From assembly GCF_000243095.1 (NCBI RefSeq), contig NZ_AHJE01000001.1, positions 60,060 to 124,059 on the forward strand: a stretch of DNA of 64,000 nt, read 5' to 3'. Position 1 is the first letter of the stretch, and each line of letters starts with the position of its first letter. The notes beneath the pieces are model-generated. The model worked only from the letters and a program-made list of their open reading frames with translations, was not told the origin of the DNA and ran no database searches. The stretch is from Cupriavidus basilensis OR16. GTDB lineage: Bacteria > Pseudomonadota > Gammaproteobacteria > Burkholderiales > Burkholderiaceae. Of this stretch, positions 1 to 10,242 are shown in pieces. The position numbers and the translations under genes were made by a program.

Positions 1-116
1 CCATCAGCGAGGCCATACGGGCCCTCGCTGACGCCGCCCTGGCGGGTGGTGGACAATGCGCGCACCCGCGCCGGAGCCGGCCAGTCGGGGACCAGCCATG
101 GCGCCTCAGTCGTCAT
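1..116 (-). CDS. pgeF: PgeF/YfiH family purine nucleoside phosphorylase (laccase-domain), N-terminal part only
   Basis: Only the first 38 or so codons lie in the window and the gene runs off the left edge. The start ATG (complement of 114-116) overlaps the last codons of rluD in another frame. The visible protein begins [15 protein letters not shown] and continues [17 protein letters not shown], which matches the N-terminus of the YfiH/PgeF multicopper-polyphenol-oxidase fold family, now known as a peptidoglycan-editing or purine nucleoside phosphorylase family. The rluD-pgeF order with overlapping ends is a common gene pair in Burkholderiales, which supports the call. The catalytic His/Cys residues are outside the window, so the identification rests on the N-terminal motif and gene order. 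Confidence 0.72.
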   Translation of the reverse strand, partial: MTTEAPWLVPDWPAPARVRALSTTRQGGVSEGPYGLAD

Positions 117-1323
117 CGCCGTATTCCCATGCCCCGTCCTCGCCCTCCGTCCAGCCGTCGTCTTCGTCTTCGTCACCGGCACGGTCGAAATCGAGCGCTT
201 CGATCAGCGCCTGCAGGTCGTCGGGCGGCTGCGCCTCCCACGATACGGTCTTGCCGGTAGCGGGGTGCACCAGCCCAAGCCGGAAAGCGTGGAGCGCCTG
301 GCGCGGCAGCGGCACCGGCAGCGGGGCCTTGATTGCCGGACGCTGGCCGCGCTGGGTGGCCGCGCGGTGATAGACGGGGTCGCCCACCATCGGATGGCCG
401 ATCGATTCGAAGTGGACGCGAATCTGGTGGGTACGGCCTGTTTCGAGCTGGCACATCACCATGGAGACATGGCCGCGCCCGAGCGGCACCGTGCCAAGGG
501 TACGGAAATGGGTGCGCGAGGGCTTGCCGCTGTTGGTGAGCACGATCGCCATGCGGATCCGCTCGCGCGGGTCGCGGCCGATCGGCGCATCGATGGTGCC
601 GGACTCGGGCGTCTCGCCCCACACCAGCGCCAGGTAGCTGCGCTTGACGGTACGTGCCTGCAGCTGGCGCACCAGGTCGGTCTGGGCGGTCAGCGTGCGG
701 GCCACCACCATCAGCCCGGAGGTCTCCTTGTCGAGCCGGTGGACAATGCCTGCGCGCGGCAGGCTCGCTGCCTCCGGATAGCGGTGCAGCAGGCCGTTCA
801 GCACGGTGCCGCCCCAGTTACCGGCGGCAGGATGCACTACCAGCCCGGCGGGCTTGTCGATGACCAGTAGCGTGGCGTCCTCGTACACGACGTTGAGCGG
901 TACGTCTTCGGCCACGAAGGCGCGCGATTCGGCCGCCGCCTGCGGACGGACCACGACGCGCTCGCCCATCTGCACGGAGGACTTGGAGCGGCGCGTCTCG
1001 CCGTCGACCAGCACCGCGCCGTTCTCGATCCATTGCTGCAGGCGGCTTCGCGAGAAGCCGCTCAGGTGGCGCGCCAACAACTTATCGAGGCGCTCGCCGT
1101 GTGATGCACCATCAACTTCAATCTCTACCGGCTGCATTTCCAATTCGATTGGAGACGCCTCCGCTCCTGCCTCCAGGCCGCCTAGCGCGGCCACATCGGT
1201 CAGGTCTTCCAGGTCCTCCACCTCGTTCAAGATGTCGGTTGAATCGGCAGCTTGCTGCTCGATGCCCTTGGCGGCGGTTTCCGGCAAGGGGCTTGGGCTA
1301 TAATGCTTGACGCTATTTTTCAT
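106..1323 (-). CDS. rluD: 23S rRNA pseudouridine synthase RluD
   Basis: RluD converts uridines 1911, 1915 and 1917 of helix 69 of 23S rRNA to pseudouridine. The protein has an S4 RNA-binding domain (about residues 75-125, starting [12 protein letters not shown]) and the RluA-type catalytic domain with HRLDKETSG, whose Asp (about residue 198) is the nucleophile, plus [11 protein letters not shown] and [12 protein letters not shown] chose the ATG at 1323 ([10 protein letters not shown]) because the longer open frame runs back over the start of the divergent bamD. The C-terminus is an unusual acidic tail ([14 protein letters not shown]). The start is divergent from bamD, and the stop overlaps the pgeF start. 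The family is certain; RluD rather than RluA/RluC is inferred from length, the S4 domain and neighbours. Confidence 0.93.
   Translation of the reverse strand: MKNSVKHYSPSPLPETAAKGIEQQAADSTDILNEVEDLEDLTDVAALGGLEAGAEASPIELEMQPVEIEVDGASHGERLDKLLARHLSGFSRSRLQQWIENGAVLVDGETRRSKSSVQMGERVVVRPQAAAESRAFVAEDVPLNVVYEDATLLVIDKPAGLVVHPAAGNWGGTVLNGLLHRYPEAASLPRAGIVHRLDKETSGLMVVARTLTAQTDLVRQLQARTVKRSYLALVWGETPESGTIDAPIGRDPRERIRMAIVLTNSGKPSRTHFRTLGTVPLGRGHVSMVMCQLETGRTHQIRVHFESIGHPMVGDPVYHRAATQRGQRPAIKAPLPVPLPRQALHAFRLGLVHPATGKTVSWEAQPPDDLQALIEALDFDRAGDEDEDDGWTEGEDGAWEYGDDD
1278..1304 (+). promoter_or_regulatory. Putative sigma70 promoter of bamD
   Basis: A perfect TATAAT lies at 1299-1304, 35 bases before the bamD ATG. 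The best -35 candidate is TTTCCG at 1278-1283 (15-base spacer), which is poor. The motif lies inside the 5' part of rluD, so the divergent genes share overlapping regulatory DNA. No transcript data; prediction only. Confidence 0.45.
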
Positions 1324-1339
1324 CCGGGATACGTTGCCC

Positions 1340-2278
1340 ATGCAATTGATGAGCATGAAGCGCGCCAGCTGGCGCGCAAGAATTGGAGCGATTCTGCTCG
1401 CAGGCGGCTGCGTCATGCTATCGGCGTGCGGCCTGCTGTCGGATCAACCAGACGAAACTGCCGGCTGGTCGGCTAACAAATTATATTCGGAAGCCAAGGA
1501 CGCACTAGATTCCGGCGACTTTACCCGAGCTGTGAAGCTGTACGAGAAGCTGGAGGGACGTTATCCCTTCGGCCGTTTCGCCCAGCAGGCACAGATCGAT
1601 ACCGCCTACGCCAACTACAAGGACGGCGAAACCGCCGCCGCGCTTGCCTCGGTCGACCGCTTCATCCAGTTGCATCCGAATCACCCGAATGTGGATTATG
1701 CCTATTACCTGAAGGGCCTGATCAACTTCAATGACAATTTGGGCTGGCTTGGCCGTTTTTCCGGCCAGGACCTGAGCGAGCGTGACCCCAAGGCCGCGCG
1801 CGCTGCTTATGACGCCTTCAACACGCTGGTCACGCGCTTCCCGGACAGCAAGTACACGACGGATGCTGCCGCGCGCATGCAATACATCGTGAACTCGCTG
1901 GCCCAGCACGAGGTCCATGCGGCACGCTACTACTACCGCCGTGGCGCCTACCTGGCCGCTGCAAACCGGGCTCAGCAGGCGCTCAAGGACTATGACGGTG
2001 CGCCGGCCAACGAGGAAGCGCTGTACATCATGATCCGCTCGTACGATTCGCTGGGCATGAAGGACTTGCGCGACGATACCGCCCGTGTGATGGAAAAGAA
2101 CTTCCCCAACAGCGATTACATCAAATACGGAGGTCAATCCAGCACGGCTTCCCCTCCGGGCTGGTCGCCCGCGGGCGTGCCTTCGCCATTACGCAGCGAT
2201 TCCAGGAAGCGCACCACCGTCTCGGCCTCGCGCGTACGCTTGAAGGGCGGCAGGCTCTGCCAGATCTGGCGGCCGTAG
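1340..2278 (+). CDS. bamD: Outer membrane assembly lipoprotein BamD (3' end altered)
   Basis: BamD (ComL/YfiO) is an essential lipoprotein of the BAM complex that folds beta-barrel proteins into the outer membrane. The N-terminus is a lipoprotein signal with lipobox LSAC (Cys30), followed by TPR repeats ([20 protein letters not shown], then [20 protein letters not shown]). The family-typical sequence ends near NSDYIKYGG (about 2130). After that the frame runs on for about 48 Ser/Arg-rich residues that are simply antisense to the 3' end of dinG. The normal BamD C-terminus and the intergenic space before the convergent dinG are absent, which suggests a local deletion near 2131. Starts at MSMKRAS or MKRAS, a few codons in, are possible alternatives. 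Function is secure; the C-terminus is not. Confidence 0.88.
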   Translation: MQLMSMKRASWRARIGAILLAGGCVMLSACGLLSDQPDETAGWSANKLYSEAKDALDSGDFTRAVKLYEKLEGRYPFGRFAQQAQIDTAYANYKDGETAAALASVDRFIQLHPNHPNVDYAYYLKGLINFNDNLGWLGRFSGQDLSERDPKAARAAYDAFNTLVTRFPDSKYTTDAAARMQYIVNSLAQHEVHAARYYYRRGAYLAAANRAQQALKDYDGAPANEEALYIMIRSYDSLGMKDLRDDTARVMEKNFPNSDYIKYGGQSSTASPPGWSPAGVPSPLRSDSRKRTTVSASRVRLKGGRLCQIWRP

Positions 2279-4329
2279 GGCTTCTCCACCAGCCTGGTAT
2301 CGCAGATCACCAGCACGCCACGGTCGGATTCCGAGCGGATCAGCCGCCCCGCGCCCTGCTTGAGCGTGATCACGGCATGCGGCAGCTGATGCACGGCGAA
2401 CGGGCTGAGACCCTTCTTTTGCAGCACTTCCATACGCGCCGCCAGCACCGGGTCATCGGGCGGGGCGAACGGCAGCTTGTCGATGATGACCAATGAAAGT
2501 GCCTCGCCACGCACGTCGACGCCTTCCCAGAAGCTCTGGCTGCCCACCAGCACCGCATTGCCGAGTTCGCGGAAACGATCGAGCAATTCGGTACGGCTGG
2601 CCTGGCCCTGCACCAGCAAGGGCAGCTCGAGGCCACGCTCAGCGAAGGCCTCGTACAGCAGGTCGGACGCGCGTTGTACCGCCCGCAGCGTGGTGCAGAG
2701 CAGGAAAGCGCGGCCGCCGGCCGCCTCGATCAGCGGCAGCGCGGTCTGCACCACGGCATCGGTGAACTGCGGCGACTGCGGTGCCGGCAGGTCACGCGGC
2801 ACGTAGAGCAGGCCCTGGGTGGCGTAATCGAATGGGCTGGGCAACGTCAGCGACTTGTCCTTGTCCAGGCCAAGCTGGGCAGCATAGTGCGTGAAATTAC
2901 CCTTCACGGACAGTGTGGCCGAGGTGAAGATCCAGGCCCGCGGATGGCCTTCCCGCTGGCGCGTGAAGATCGGCGCGATCGACAAGGGCGTGCGGTGCAA
3001 CTGCACCGTCTGGGAGAACACCTCGACCCAGCGCACGGTTTCCGGCCCGAATGCAGCGCTGGCCGGGGCTTTTTCATCGCCCTGTCCGGCGGCGGGCGGC
3101 GATGGCCCCTTGGATTCGTTGCGCCAGGCGGCCAGGCGCTGGTCAAGCTCCACCGCGCGGCGATGGCATTGCTCGAGCGACTCGGCGCGCTCGGCCTGGC
3201 TTTCCAGCAGGGTTACGAACTCCGCGAGCGCGGTCTCGAGCGCATCCAGCGTCTCGAAGAACGGCTTGCCGATGCGGGGATCCGCCTCGATCTGGCTCAC
3301 CGCCAGGCGGGAATTGTCCCGGGTGAAGGCCAGGCGCAGGTCCCGCGCGGCGCGCTCCAGGGGTGCCGCGATCCGCACCCAGTCCGCGGCGTCCCGCGCG
3401 TGCGAGAGGCCCTCGGCCACGGTGTCCCGCGCGAGTTCCAGCAGCTGGCTGGTCGAAAGGCTCTCGCCAAAGAACAGCGTGGCCGTATCGGGAAGCTGGT
3501 GCGCTTCGTCGAAGATCACCGTATTGGCAGCCGGCAGCAATTCGGCCATGCCGGTGTCACGCAGCACCACGTCGGCGAAGAACAGGTGATGGTTGACCAC
3601 CACGATGTCCGCCTGCTGCGCCTCCTTGCGCGCTCGCATCACAAAGCACTCTTTGTAGTTCGGGCACTCGGTGCCAAGGCAGTTGTCGCGGGTCGAGGTG
3701 ACCAGTTGCCAGACCGGCGCGTTTTCCGGCACCGAGGCCAGCTCGCCCTTGTCGCCCGACGACGTGACCTTGGCAAAGCGGGCGATCTCACGCAGCCACG
3801 CGGCGTCCTGGCGCGAAGCCAGGCGGCCCTGGATCTCGGCCCGCTCAAGGTGGTAGTGGCAGAGATAGTTCGCCCGCCCCTTGAGCAGCGCCACCGATAC
3901 CGGCACGCTGAGCGCTTTGCGCACCGTGGGGATATCGCGCAGGAAGAGTTGGTCCTGCAGGTTCTTGGTGCCGGTGGAGAGGATCACCTTGCCGCCCCAC
4001 AGCATCGCGGGCACGAGATAGGCGAAGGTCTTGCCGGTGCCGGTGCCGGCTTCGACGATGACCGTGTCGGCGCGCTCGATCGCCCCGGCCACGGCTGCGG
4101 CCATTTGTTCCTGCGCCGCGCGCGGGCGATAGCCCTCGATGCCCGTGGCCAGGGTACCGGTCTCGGCAAAGATGGTGGCCAGTTGGGCGGCATGCGAAGC
4201 CGCCGTGCCGGACGGCCCGGCGGCGCTGGTCACCGGCGTCTCGGGCGAGTCAGGCGTGTTAGGCGTAGCGGACCGATCCGACGGATCGGACGTTACGGCG
4301 GCGGCGGGCAGGTCTTCGGAGTCAGGCAA
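2134..4329 (-). CDS. dinG: ATP-dependent helicase, DinG/YoaA (XPD-like) family
   Basis: This is an iron-sulphur superfamily 2 DNA helicase that unwinds 5'-tailed DNA, forks and R-loops in repair. Visible motifs are Walker A EAGTGTGKT (about 93-101), the four cysteines expected to bind a 4Fe-4S cluster (about Cys157 in NYLCHY, then Cys217, Cys222 and Cys228 in DNCLGTECPNYKEC), the DEAH box (about 274-277), and the C-terminal helicase motifs SATL, GSQSFWEGVDV and QGAGRLIRS. The first 45 residues are Ser/Thr/Pro-rich. The only start at 4329 is TTG; the next usable one in frame is a GTG at 4236, so the exact N-terminus is uncertain. The gene is convergent with bamD with essentially no spacer. Confidence 0.9.
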   Translation of the reverse strand: MPDSEDLPAAAVTSDPSDRSATPNTPDSPETPVTSAAGPSGTAASHAAQLATIFAETGTLATGIEGYRPRAAQEQMAAAVAGAIERADTVIVEAGTGTGKTFAYLVPAMLWGGKVILSTGTKNLQDQLFLRDIPTVRKALSVPVSVALLKGRANYLCHYHLERAEIQGRLASRQDAAWLREIARFAKVTSSGDKGELASVPENAPVWQLVTSTRDNCLGTECPNYKECFVMRARKEAQQADIVVVNHHLFFADVVLRDTGMAELLPAANTVIFDEAHQLPDTATLFFGESLSTSQLLELARDTVAEGLSHARDAADWVRIAAPLERAARDLRLAFTRDNSRLAVSQIEADPRIGKPFFETLDALETALAEFVTLLESQAERAESLEQCHRRAVELDQRLAAWRNESKGPSPPAAGQGDEKAPASAAFGPETVRWVEVFSQTVQLHRTPLSIAPIFTRQREGHPRAWIFTSATLSVKGNFTHYAAQLGLDKDKSLTLPSPFDYATQGLLYVPRDLPAPQSPQFTDAVVQTALPLIEAAGGRAFLLCTTLRAVQRASDLLYEAFAERGLELPLLVQGQASRTELLDRFRELGNAVLVGSQSFWEGVDVRGEALSLVIIDKLPFAPPDDPVLAARMEVLQKKGLSPFAVHQLPHAVITLKQGAGRLIRSESDRGVLVICDTRLVEKPYGRQIWQSLPPFKRTREAETVVRFLESLRNGEGTPAGDQPGGEAVLD

Positions 4330-4379
4330 GGCGAGGCTTTTTGGCGAGCCGCTTCTAGAGCGGCCCGGGACAAGGGAGA

Positions 4380-4583
4380 TCAGGCGGGCACGTCCGGCTC
4401 GAGCTGAACCTGGAGCAAGGTAATGGCATCCTTGAGCTTGAGACGGCGCTTTTTCAGTCGGCGCAGTTGCAGTTCGTCGTGCGTGGCGTCAGCCGCCATG
4501 CGGTCGATCAGGTAATCGAGATCGCGATGTTCGATCTGCAACTCCATGATCTGTCGCGATAAGGTATTCAGGTTGCGGTCCAT
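4380..4583 (-). CDS. YdcH/DUF465 family small coiled-coil protein
   Basis: A 67-residue charged helical protein (MDRNLNTLSRQIMELQIEHR, later LRRLKKRRLKLKDAITLLQ). The heptad-like pattern, size and the conserved LKKRRLKLKD segment match the YdcH (DUF465) family, whose function is unknown. A good ribosome-binding site (GGGAG) precedes the ATG at 4583. It lies about 50 bases upstream of dinG on the same strand and may be cotranscribed. No enzymatic motif is present. Confidence 0.85.
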   Translation of the reverse strand: MDRNLNTLSRQIMELQIEHRDLDYLIDRMAADATHDELQLRRLKKRRLKLKDAITLLQVQLEPDVPA

Positions 4584-4728
4584 CGGCTCTCCCGCTCAAA
4601 GCCGGCGCTGGGCGCCGGCGCGCCGGTACGGCATTTGACGTGGGCGCGGCCAGGTGCATCGCGCCGACGTCTGGCACCGGCCATTGTCGCCGGTATTGCC
4701 CCCGGCTGTGGGCGCGGCGCGTAGCCGC

Positions 4729-5541
4729 TCAGAAACCGAAGGGACGCGGCGCGGACGCCTGCCCCTGCTGCTCCTTGGCCTTGGCACGACGCGCGTCGAC
4801 GTCTTTCTGCCGTTGCTCGGCGTCGCGCTGCTTCTGGTCGTAGGCCTTTACATTTTCCTGCCGCTGCTTGGCTTGCTGCGCGCCCTGCTCCTGCGCCGCC
4901 TTGACGCGGGCGTCGAAGTCGGCCTGCTTCTTGTCATAGGCCTGGGCATTGGCGGCGCGCTGCGGCGCGCCGGCCTCGTGCTGCGCATCGCGCAGCTTCT
5001 GCTCCTGCTGCTTGCGCTCGTAGCTTTCGCGGCTGGCACGCTCGTTGGCGTCGCGGCCGGGCTGCTCCGCTTCGTACTGGGCGCGCTGGATCGCCTGTTG
5101 CCGGTCACGTTCGGCCGCCTTGAATGCGCGCTCCGCATCACCGACCTCAAGCTCGCGCTTGCGCAGCACCTGCAACTCGGCGCGCTGCGCGTCCTTGGCC
5201 TTGTCGATGCAATGCGTGACAAAGAACTTGTTGTAGCAATCGTGCTCGGCCGTGCCATAACGATAGGTGGTCCAGGCACGCGAGTCGCTGATGGCCTTGC
5301 GTTCCGCGGCAAAATCCCGGGGCGGCGTTTGCGCCGCGCCTGCCGCTGCCGGAGACTGCGCGGCACCGGGCGTCCCCTGCGCGTGGCCGAGCGTTGGCAG
5401 GAGCAGCGCCGCCAGGCCCGTGGCAAGCACGGCGAGCCGCACCTGCGCGGGCAGGAAGCGGCCCGCGCGAAGCACAGGCTGGGTGGCAACGCGGTCGGGG
5501 AACGCGGCCGCAAGGGCGGTCGAATGTGGCTTGACGATCAT
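4729..5541 (-). CDS. Hypothetical exported Gln/Lys/Glu-rich coiled-coil protein
   Basis: A 270-residue protein of unknown function. After a basic stretch, a hydrophobic segment ([20 protein letters not shown], about residues 36-55) ends in an AQG-type signal-peptidase site, so it is probably exported to the periplasm. The mature part has two cysteines (about Cys102 and Cys111: [12 protein letters not shown]) that could form a disulphide. A long charged coiled coil follows, in which AYDKKQ and AYDQKQ segments repeat about every 30 residues. It is divergent from tex. Similar proteins occur in Cupriavidus and Ralstonia, but I recognise no characterised family. Confidence 0.72.
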   Translation of the reverse strand: MIVKPHSTALAAAFPDRVATQPVLRAGRFLPAQVRLAVLATGLAALLLPTLGHAQGTPGAAQSPAAAGAAQTPPRDFAAERKAISDSRAWTTYRYGTAEHDCYNKFFVTHCIDKAKDAQRAELQVLRKRELEVGDAERAFKAAERDRQQAIQRAQYEAEQPGRDANERASRESYERKQQEQKLRDAQHEAGAPQRAANAQAYDKKQADFDARVKAAQEQGAQQAKQRQENVKAYDQKQRDAEQRQKDVDARRAKAKEQQGQASAPRPFGF

Positions 5542-5742
5542 GCCTCGATTCTAACATCCGCCCTGCTTGTTGCCGCGCTTGTTGCCATCGTTGTTGCCAT
5601 GCAAGCAGGCCGGCATCCCGACGCCGCCCCAACCGCCGTGCGGGCACCCCGCATCACGCAAGCGGCGCCCCGCCCCAAGCACCCCGCCGCGCGGCGGCAA
5701 GCTTGTGGCAAAATGCCCCGCTTTCGACCGACTGTTTTCCTG

Positions 5743-7820
5743 ATGTCCACTCTGCCAGCTTCCGTCATGCAAAAGATCGTGTCGCTCATCGCGGCCGAAC
5801 TGTCCGTCCAACCCCGCCAAGTGGCGGCGGCCGTAGAACTGCTCGACGAAGGCGCGACCGTGCCGTTCATTGCGCGTTACCGTAAGGAAGTGACCGGCAA
5901 CCTGGACGACACGCATCTGCGTAACCTGGAAGAACGCCTGCTCTATCTGCGCGAGATGGAAGAGCGCCGCGCCACCATCCTCGCCTCGATCGAGGAACAG
6001 GGCAAGCTGACGCCCGAACTGCGCGCAGCCGTCGAAGGCGCGGAAACCAAGCAGGTCCTGGAAGACCTCTACCTGCCCTACAAGCCCAAACGCCGCACCC
6101 GCGCCCAGCTCGCGCGCGAATGCGGGCTGGAGCCGCTGGCGCTCGCGCTGCTCGCCGACCCCTCGCTGGACCCGCAGGCCGAGGCCGCCAAGTACGTCAA
6201 CGGCAACCCCACCGCCGACGGTGGCGTGCCGGACGTCAAGGCCGCGCTGGACGGCGCCCGCGATATCCTGTCGGAGCAGTTTGGCGAAACCGCCGAGTTG
6301 CTGGGCAAGGTGCGCGAGCACCTGTGGAACAACGGCCTGGTCACCTCCTCGGTGATGGAAGGCAAGGAAGGCGCGGAAGAAGAGAAATTCCGCGACTACT
6401 ACGAATACAGCGAGACCATCCGCACCATTCCGTCCCACCGCGCGCTGGCGCTGTTCCGTGGCCGCAATGCGGGTGTGCTGATGGTCAAGCTCGGCCTGGG
6501 CGAAGAGCAGGACGCGATGGTGCCGCACCCGTGCGAAGGCATGATTGCGCGCCATGTCGGCATCCAGAACCAGAACCGCCCGGCCGACAAGTGGCTGGCC
6601 GATGTCTGCCGCTGGTGCTGGCGCGTCAAGGTGCAGCCGCACCTGGAAACCGAGCTGCTGACCCAGCTGCGCGAAACCGCCGAGGGCGAAGCCATCAAGG
6701 TGTTCGGCCGCAACCTGCATGAGCTGCTGTTGGCCGCGCCGGCCGGCCCGAAGTCCGTGATGGGCATCGACCCGGGCATCCGCACGGGCTGCAAGGTGGC
6801 CGTGGTCGACGCCACCGGCAAGCTGATCGACACCGCCACCATCTACCCGCACGAGCCGCGCCGCGACTGGAACGGCTCGCTCGCCACGCTGGCGCGCATG
6901 GCCAAGCAGCACAACGTCATGCTGGTATCGATCGGCAACGGCACCGCCAGCCGCGAAACCGACAAGCTGGTGCTGGACCTGATGAAGGCGTTGCCCGAAG
7001 CCAAGCTGACCAAGATCGTGGTCAGCGAAGCCGGCGCCTCGGTCTACTCGGCATCGGAGCTGGCCGCCAAGGAATTCCCGGACCTCGACGTGTCGATCCG
7101 CGGTGCGGTCTCGATCGCGCGGCGCCTGCAGGATCCGCTGGCAGAACTCGTCAAGATCGATCCCAAGTCGATCGGCGTGGGCCAGTACCAGCATGATGTG
7201 AACCAGCGCGAGCTGGCCCGCGCACTCGACGCCGTGGTGGAGGATTGCGTGAATGCCGTGGGCGTGGACGTAAACACCGCCTCGGCCCCGCTGCTGGCCC
7301 GTGTGTCCGGCCTGAACACGGTGCTGGCGCGCAATATCGTCGAGTACCGCGATGCCAACGGCGCCTTCCCCAACCGCGCCGCGCTGAAGAAGGTGCCGCG
7401 CCTGGGCGACAAGACGTTCGAGCAGGCCGCTGGCTTCCTGCGCGTCAACGACGGCGACAATCCGCTGGACCGCTCCTCGGTCCACCCGGAAGCCTACCCG
7501 GTGGTCAAGCGGATCCTCGACCAGATCAAGAAGGGCCTGCCAAGTTCATCAAGGACGCGCACGAGGCGGTCAAGGCTGGCCAGATCGTCAAGGTCAAGGT
7601 GATGGAGGTCGACGTCAAGCGCAACCGCATTGGCCTGACCATGCGCCTGGACGACGAGCCCGGCCAAGGGCCGGTCCGCGCGGGCCAGACGGATCGCGGC
7701 AACGCGCCGCGCCAGGGCCAGGGCCAGCGCCCCGGCCAGGGCAAGGGGTTCGGCGGCGGCCAGCGCCGCGAGGAGCCGTCCGGCGCCATGGCGGCGGCCT
7801 TCGCCAAGCTCAAGCGCTGA
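5743..7820 (+). pseudogene. tex: Tex, S1-domain RNA-binding transcription accessory protein, disrupted by an internal deletion/frameshift
   Basis: Tex is a conserved nucleic-acid-binding protein that modulates transcription and RNA turnover. The N-terminal frame (from ATG 5743) carries the HTH-like N-domain, the YqgF/RNase H-like domain ([17 protein letters not shown], about residue 340) and the helix-hairpin-helix repeats ([32 protein letters not shown]). Around 7537-7542 the frame breaks. The last part of the S1 domain ([20 protein letters not shown]) and the basic Gly/Gln-rich tail continue in another frame to 7820. The two pieces add up to about 690 residues against about 775 for the family, so most of the S1 domain and its linker are missing and the frame is lost. 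A clean terminator follows. I consider an assembly deletion more likely than a real mutation. Confidence 0.85.
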
Positions 7821-7838
7821 GCATCGCGCGCCTGACAA

Positions 7839-7873
7839 AAGCCCCTGCGCATGGCACAGGGGCTTTTTTTTTA
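7839..7873 (+). terminator. Rho-independent terminator after tex
   Basis: Perfect 9-bp stem (AAGCCCCTG at 7839-7847 with CAGGGGCTT at 7857-7865), a 9-base loop, then a run of T to 7873. It lies 18 bases after the tex stop codon. Confidence 0.9.
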
Positions 7874-7974
7874 CGTGCTGCGGGCGCCGAACGCTGCTGC
7901 ACCGGCTCGCTCTTCTTCAGTCCGCTGCACAGCGACGCCATGCGCGCGACCGTGGTGGGCAGCAAACACCAATC

Positions 7975-8039
7975 CAAAAAATGATGCCCGCGGGCTGCAA
8001 GATCCTGAAAGCCAAGAAATTTGCAGCCCGCGGGCATCA
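7975..8039 (-). terminator. Large hairpin terminator after kup
   Basis: The 19-base arms 7982-8000 and 8021-8039 are perfectly complementary around a 20-base loop. On the minus strand the stem is followed by TTTTTT (complement of 7975-7980), as expected for a factor-independent terminator of kup, whose stop is 50 bases upstream. The stem is unusually long and its core is GCCCGCGGGC. Confidence 0.8.
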
Positions 8040-8088
8040 AATCGCATCAAGCCGGCCTTGAACTACGGCGCGCAAACCCGCACTGCCG

Positions 8089-9935
8089 TCAGATCTCCAC
8101 CTTGGTCCCCAACTCAACCACGCGGTTGGCCGGAATCTGGAAGAAGTCCGAGGGCTTGGCGCCGTTCTGATGCATCCAGGCAAACAGGCTTTCGCGCCAC
8201 ATCGACATACCCGGCAATTTCGACGGAATCACCGATTCACGGGCGATGAAGAACGAGGTCTCCATCAACTCGAACTGCATGTTGAGCTTGCGCTGGGCCA
8301 GATCCAGCACCCGCTGCACATCCGGCGTTTCCTTGAAGCCATACTCCGACTTGAGGATGAACACGCCGCCGCCAAGATCCTTGCAGGTCAGGCGATGGTC
8401 ATCGTCCACGTAGGGCACGTCGCGCGTCACGAAGCTCAGGAACACCACGCGCTCGTGCAGCACGCGGTTGTGCTTGAGGTTGTGCAGCAGCGAAACCGGG
8501 ACCGACTCGGTGTTGCCGGTCAGGAAAACGGCCGTGCCTTCGACCCGATGCGGCGGGTGCGCCAGCAAGCCGCCGATGAAGGGCTCGAGCGGGATGCCAT
8601 CTTCCAGGCTGCGCGCGCGCAGCAGCTTGCGCCCGCTGTGCCAGGTCATCAGCAGGAAGAAGGCGGTGCCGCCCATCAGCAGCGGGAACCAGCCGCCCTC
8701 GGCGATCTTGAGCAGGTTGGCCGAGAAAAACGCCAGGTCGACCAGCAGGAACGTCAGGCCGATCAGGGTCACCAGGACCGGGTTCCACTTCCACACATTG
8801 CGCATGACCACGGCAGCCAGGAACGTGGTGATCACCATGGTGGTGGTCACAGCGATACCGTAGGCGGCGGCCAGGTTGTCGGACTTCTCGGCAGGTAGAT
8901 CTGGCCGATTTCAGCGTCCGAGGTATAGCGAATGCGCATGCGCGGCACGAAGCCCAGCTGGATCGCCTGGCTGGTCAGCGAGAACGCGCCCGAGATGACA
9001 GCCTGCGAGGCGATCACCGTGGCAAAGGTGGCCAGCACCACCATCGGCAGCAGCAAGGGTTGCGGCACCATCAGGTAAAACGGATTGCTGATGGCTTCCG
9101 GATTCTGCAGCAGCATCGCGCCCTGGCCAAAATAGTTCAGCATCAGGCACGGCATGACCACCGCGAACCAGCCCATGCGAATCGGCCGGATGCCAAAGTG
9201 GCCCATGTCCGCGTACAGCGCTTCCGCGCCGGTCAGCACCAGGAACACCGAGCCGAGCACCACGAAGGCCTGCAACGAATGCTGCATCAGGAAGGTGACC
9301 GCGTAATACGGGTTGACCGCCATCAGGATCGAGGGCGCATGCAGCATGTGGTACGCGCCCAGGGCACCGAGCGCCGCGAACCACACCATCATGATGGGCC
9401 CGAACAGCTTGCCCACCGCGGCGGTGCCGCTGCGCTGGATCATGAACAGGGCCACGAGGATCACCAGCGTGATCGGTATGACGAAGTGCGAAAGCCCGGG
9501 CGCGGCGATCTCCAGGCCCTCCACCGCCGACAGGACCGAGATCGCCGGGGTGATCACCGCGTCGCCATAGAACATGCAGGCGCCGAAGATGCCGAACATC
9601 ATCAGCAGCTTCGCCATGCGCGAGCGCGGCGCCGCGGTACGCAGCGCCAGCGCCATGAGGGCCAGGATGCCGCCCTCGCCGTCGTTGTCGGCGCGCATGA
9701 CGAACATCACGTACTTGAGCGACACAACGATGATCATCGCCCAGAACAGCATCGAGATGATGCCCATGACGGCGGCGTCGCTAAAGGGGATGCCATGCTC
9801 GGTACTGAAGCACTCCTTGAGCGCGTACAACGGGCTGGTACCGATATCGCCGAAGACGACGCCGATCGCCCCGATCACCAGCGCACGCTTGCTGGGACTT
9901 TCGACGAAATAATGACTGGATGCGGGCTGGGTCAT
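8089..9935 (-). pseudogene. kup: Low-affinity potassium transporter Kup, internal deletion/frameshift
   Basis: Kup (TrkD) is a 12-helix K+/H+ symporter of the inner membrane. The N-terminal frame starts [10 protein letters not shown] at 9935 and contains the family motifs [17 protein letters not shown] and [11 protein letters not shown]. It reads normally to EIGQIYLP (about 8889) and then shifts. The rest ([19 protein letters not shown] onward to [17 protein letters not shown] and the cytoplasmic tail) continues in a second frame to 8089. About 15-20 residues of one transmembrane helix expected between IYLP and EKSDNL are missing and the frame is lost. Together the parts cover about 615 residues, close to the usual 620-630. 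Otherwise the gene looks intact, so a sequence error is suspected. Confidence 0.87.
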
Positions 9936-10242
9936 GGATAAAGGTAAGGTTGAAAGGCTCGCGCACCGCTCTGGGCGCACGGCTTGTGCGCCCGAGACGG
10001 CGCAACGGCACCGCGCCGCTATTGCATTGCACAAACGCGCGCCATTCTAGATGAAGTGCCGGGTGACGACCACTAGGGCGCATCCTCCCTTGAGGAACCT
10101 GCCAGCTGCTGGTGACGTGTCAAGCATGCGAGGGAAGTCCCGCCTGGTCAAGCGCTTGCGCGGGGTGGACCACCAAATTACCCAGGAATGGGGGAATATC
10201 GGCGTTGCTGCATCGGCACAAATTGTGAACATTTAGTCACAA
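9936..10242. other. Gene-free interval between kup and the transport operon
   Basis: No coding sequence is supported here. It must hold the kup promoter (minus strand). A TAGAAT-like -10 is visible as ATTCTA near 10042-10047, without a convincing -35. Close to the end of livF, CACAAATTGTG (10217-10227) forms a short palindrome, but no regulator can be assigned to it. Confidence 0.4.

Noticed and set aside
4654..5742. Upstream extension of the tex frame by 360 codons
   Set aside because: It runs over the secreted coiled-coil gene on the other strand and shows no family similarity; the conserved Tex N-terminus starts at 5743.
5551..7485. 644-codon open frame antisense to tex
   Set aside because: The tex plus-strand protein matches the family throughout, and the antisense translation is Arg/Gln/His-rich without motifs.
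7871..8088. A possible small protein or RNA between tex and kup
   Set aside because: Only the kup terminator hairpin is convincing; the short frames here have no ribosome-binding site or conserved motif.
10217..10242. CACAAATTGTG palindrome as an operator
   Set aside because: It lies beyond the 3' end of livF and far upstream of kup, so no gene can be assigned to it with confidence.
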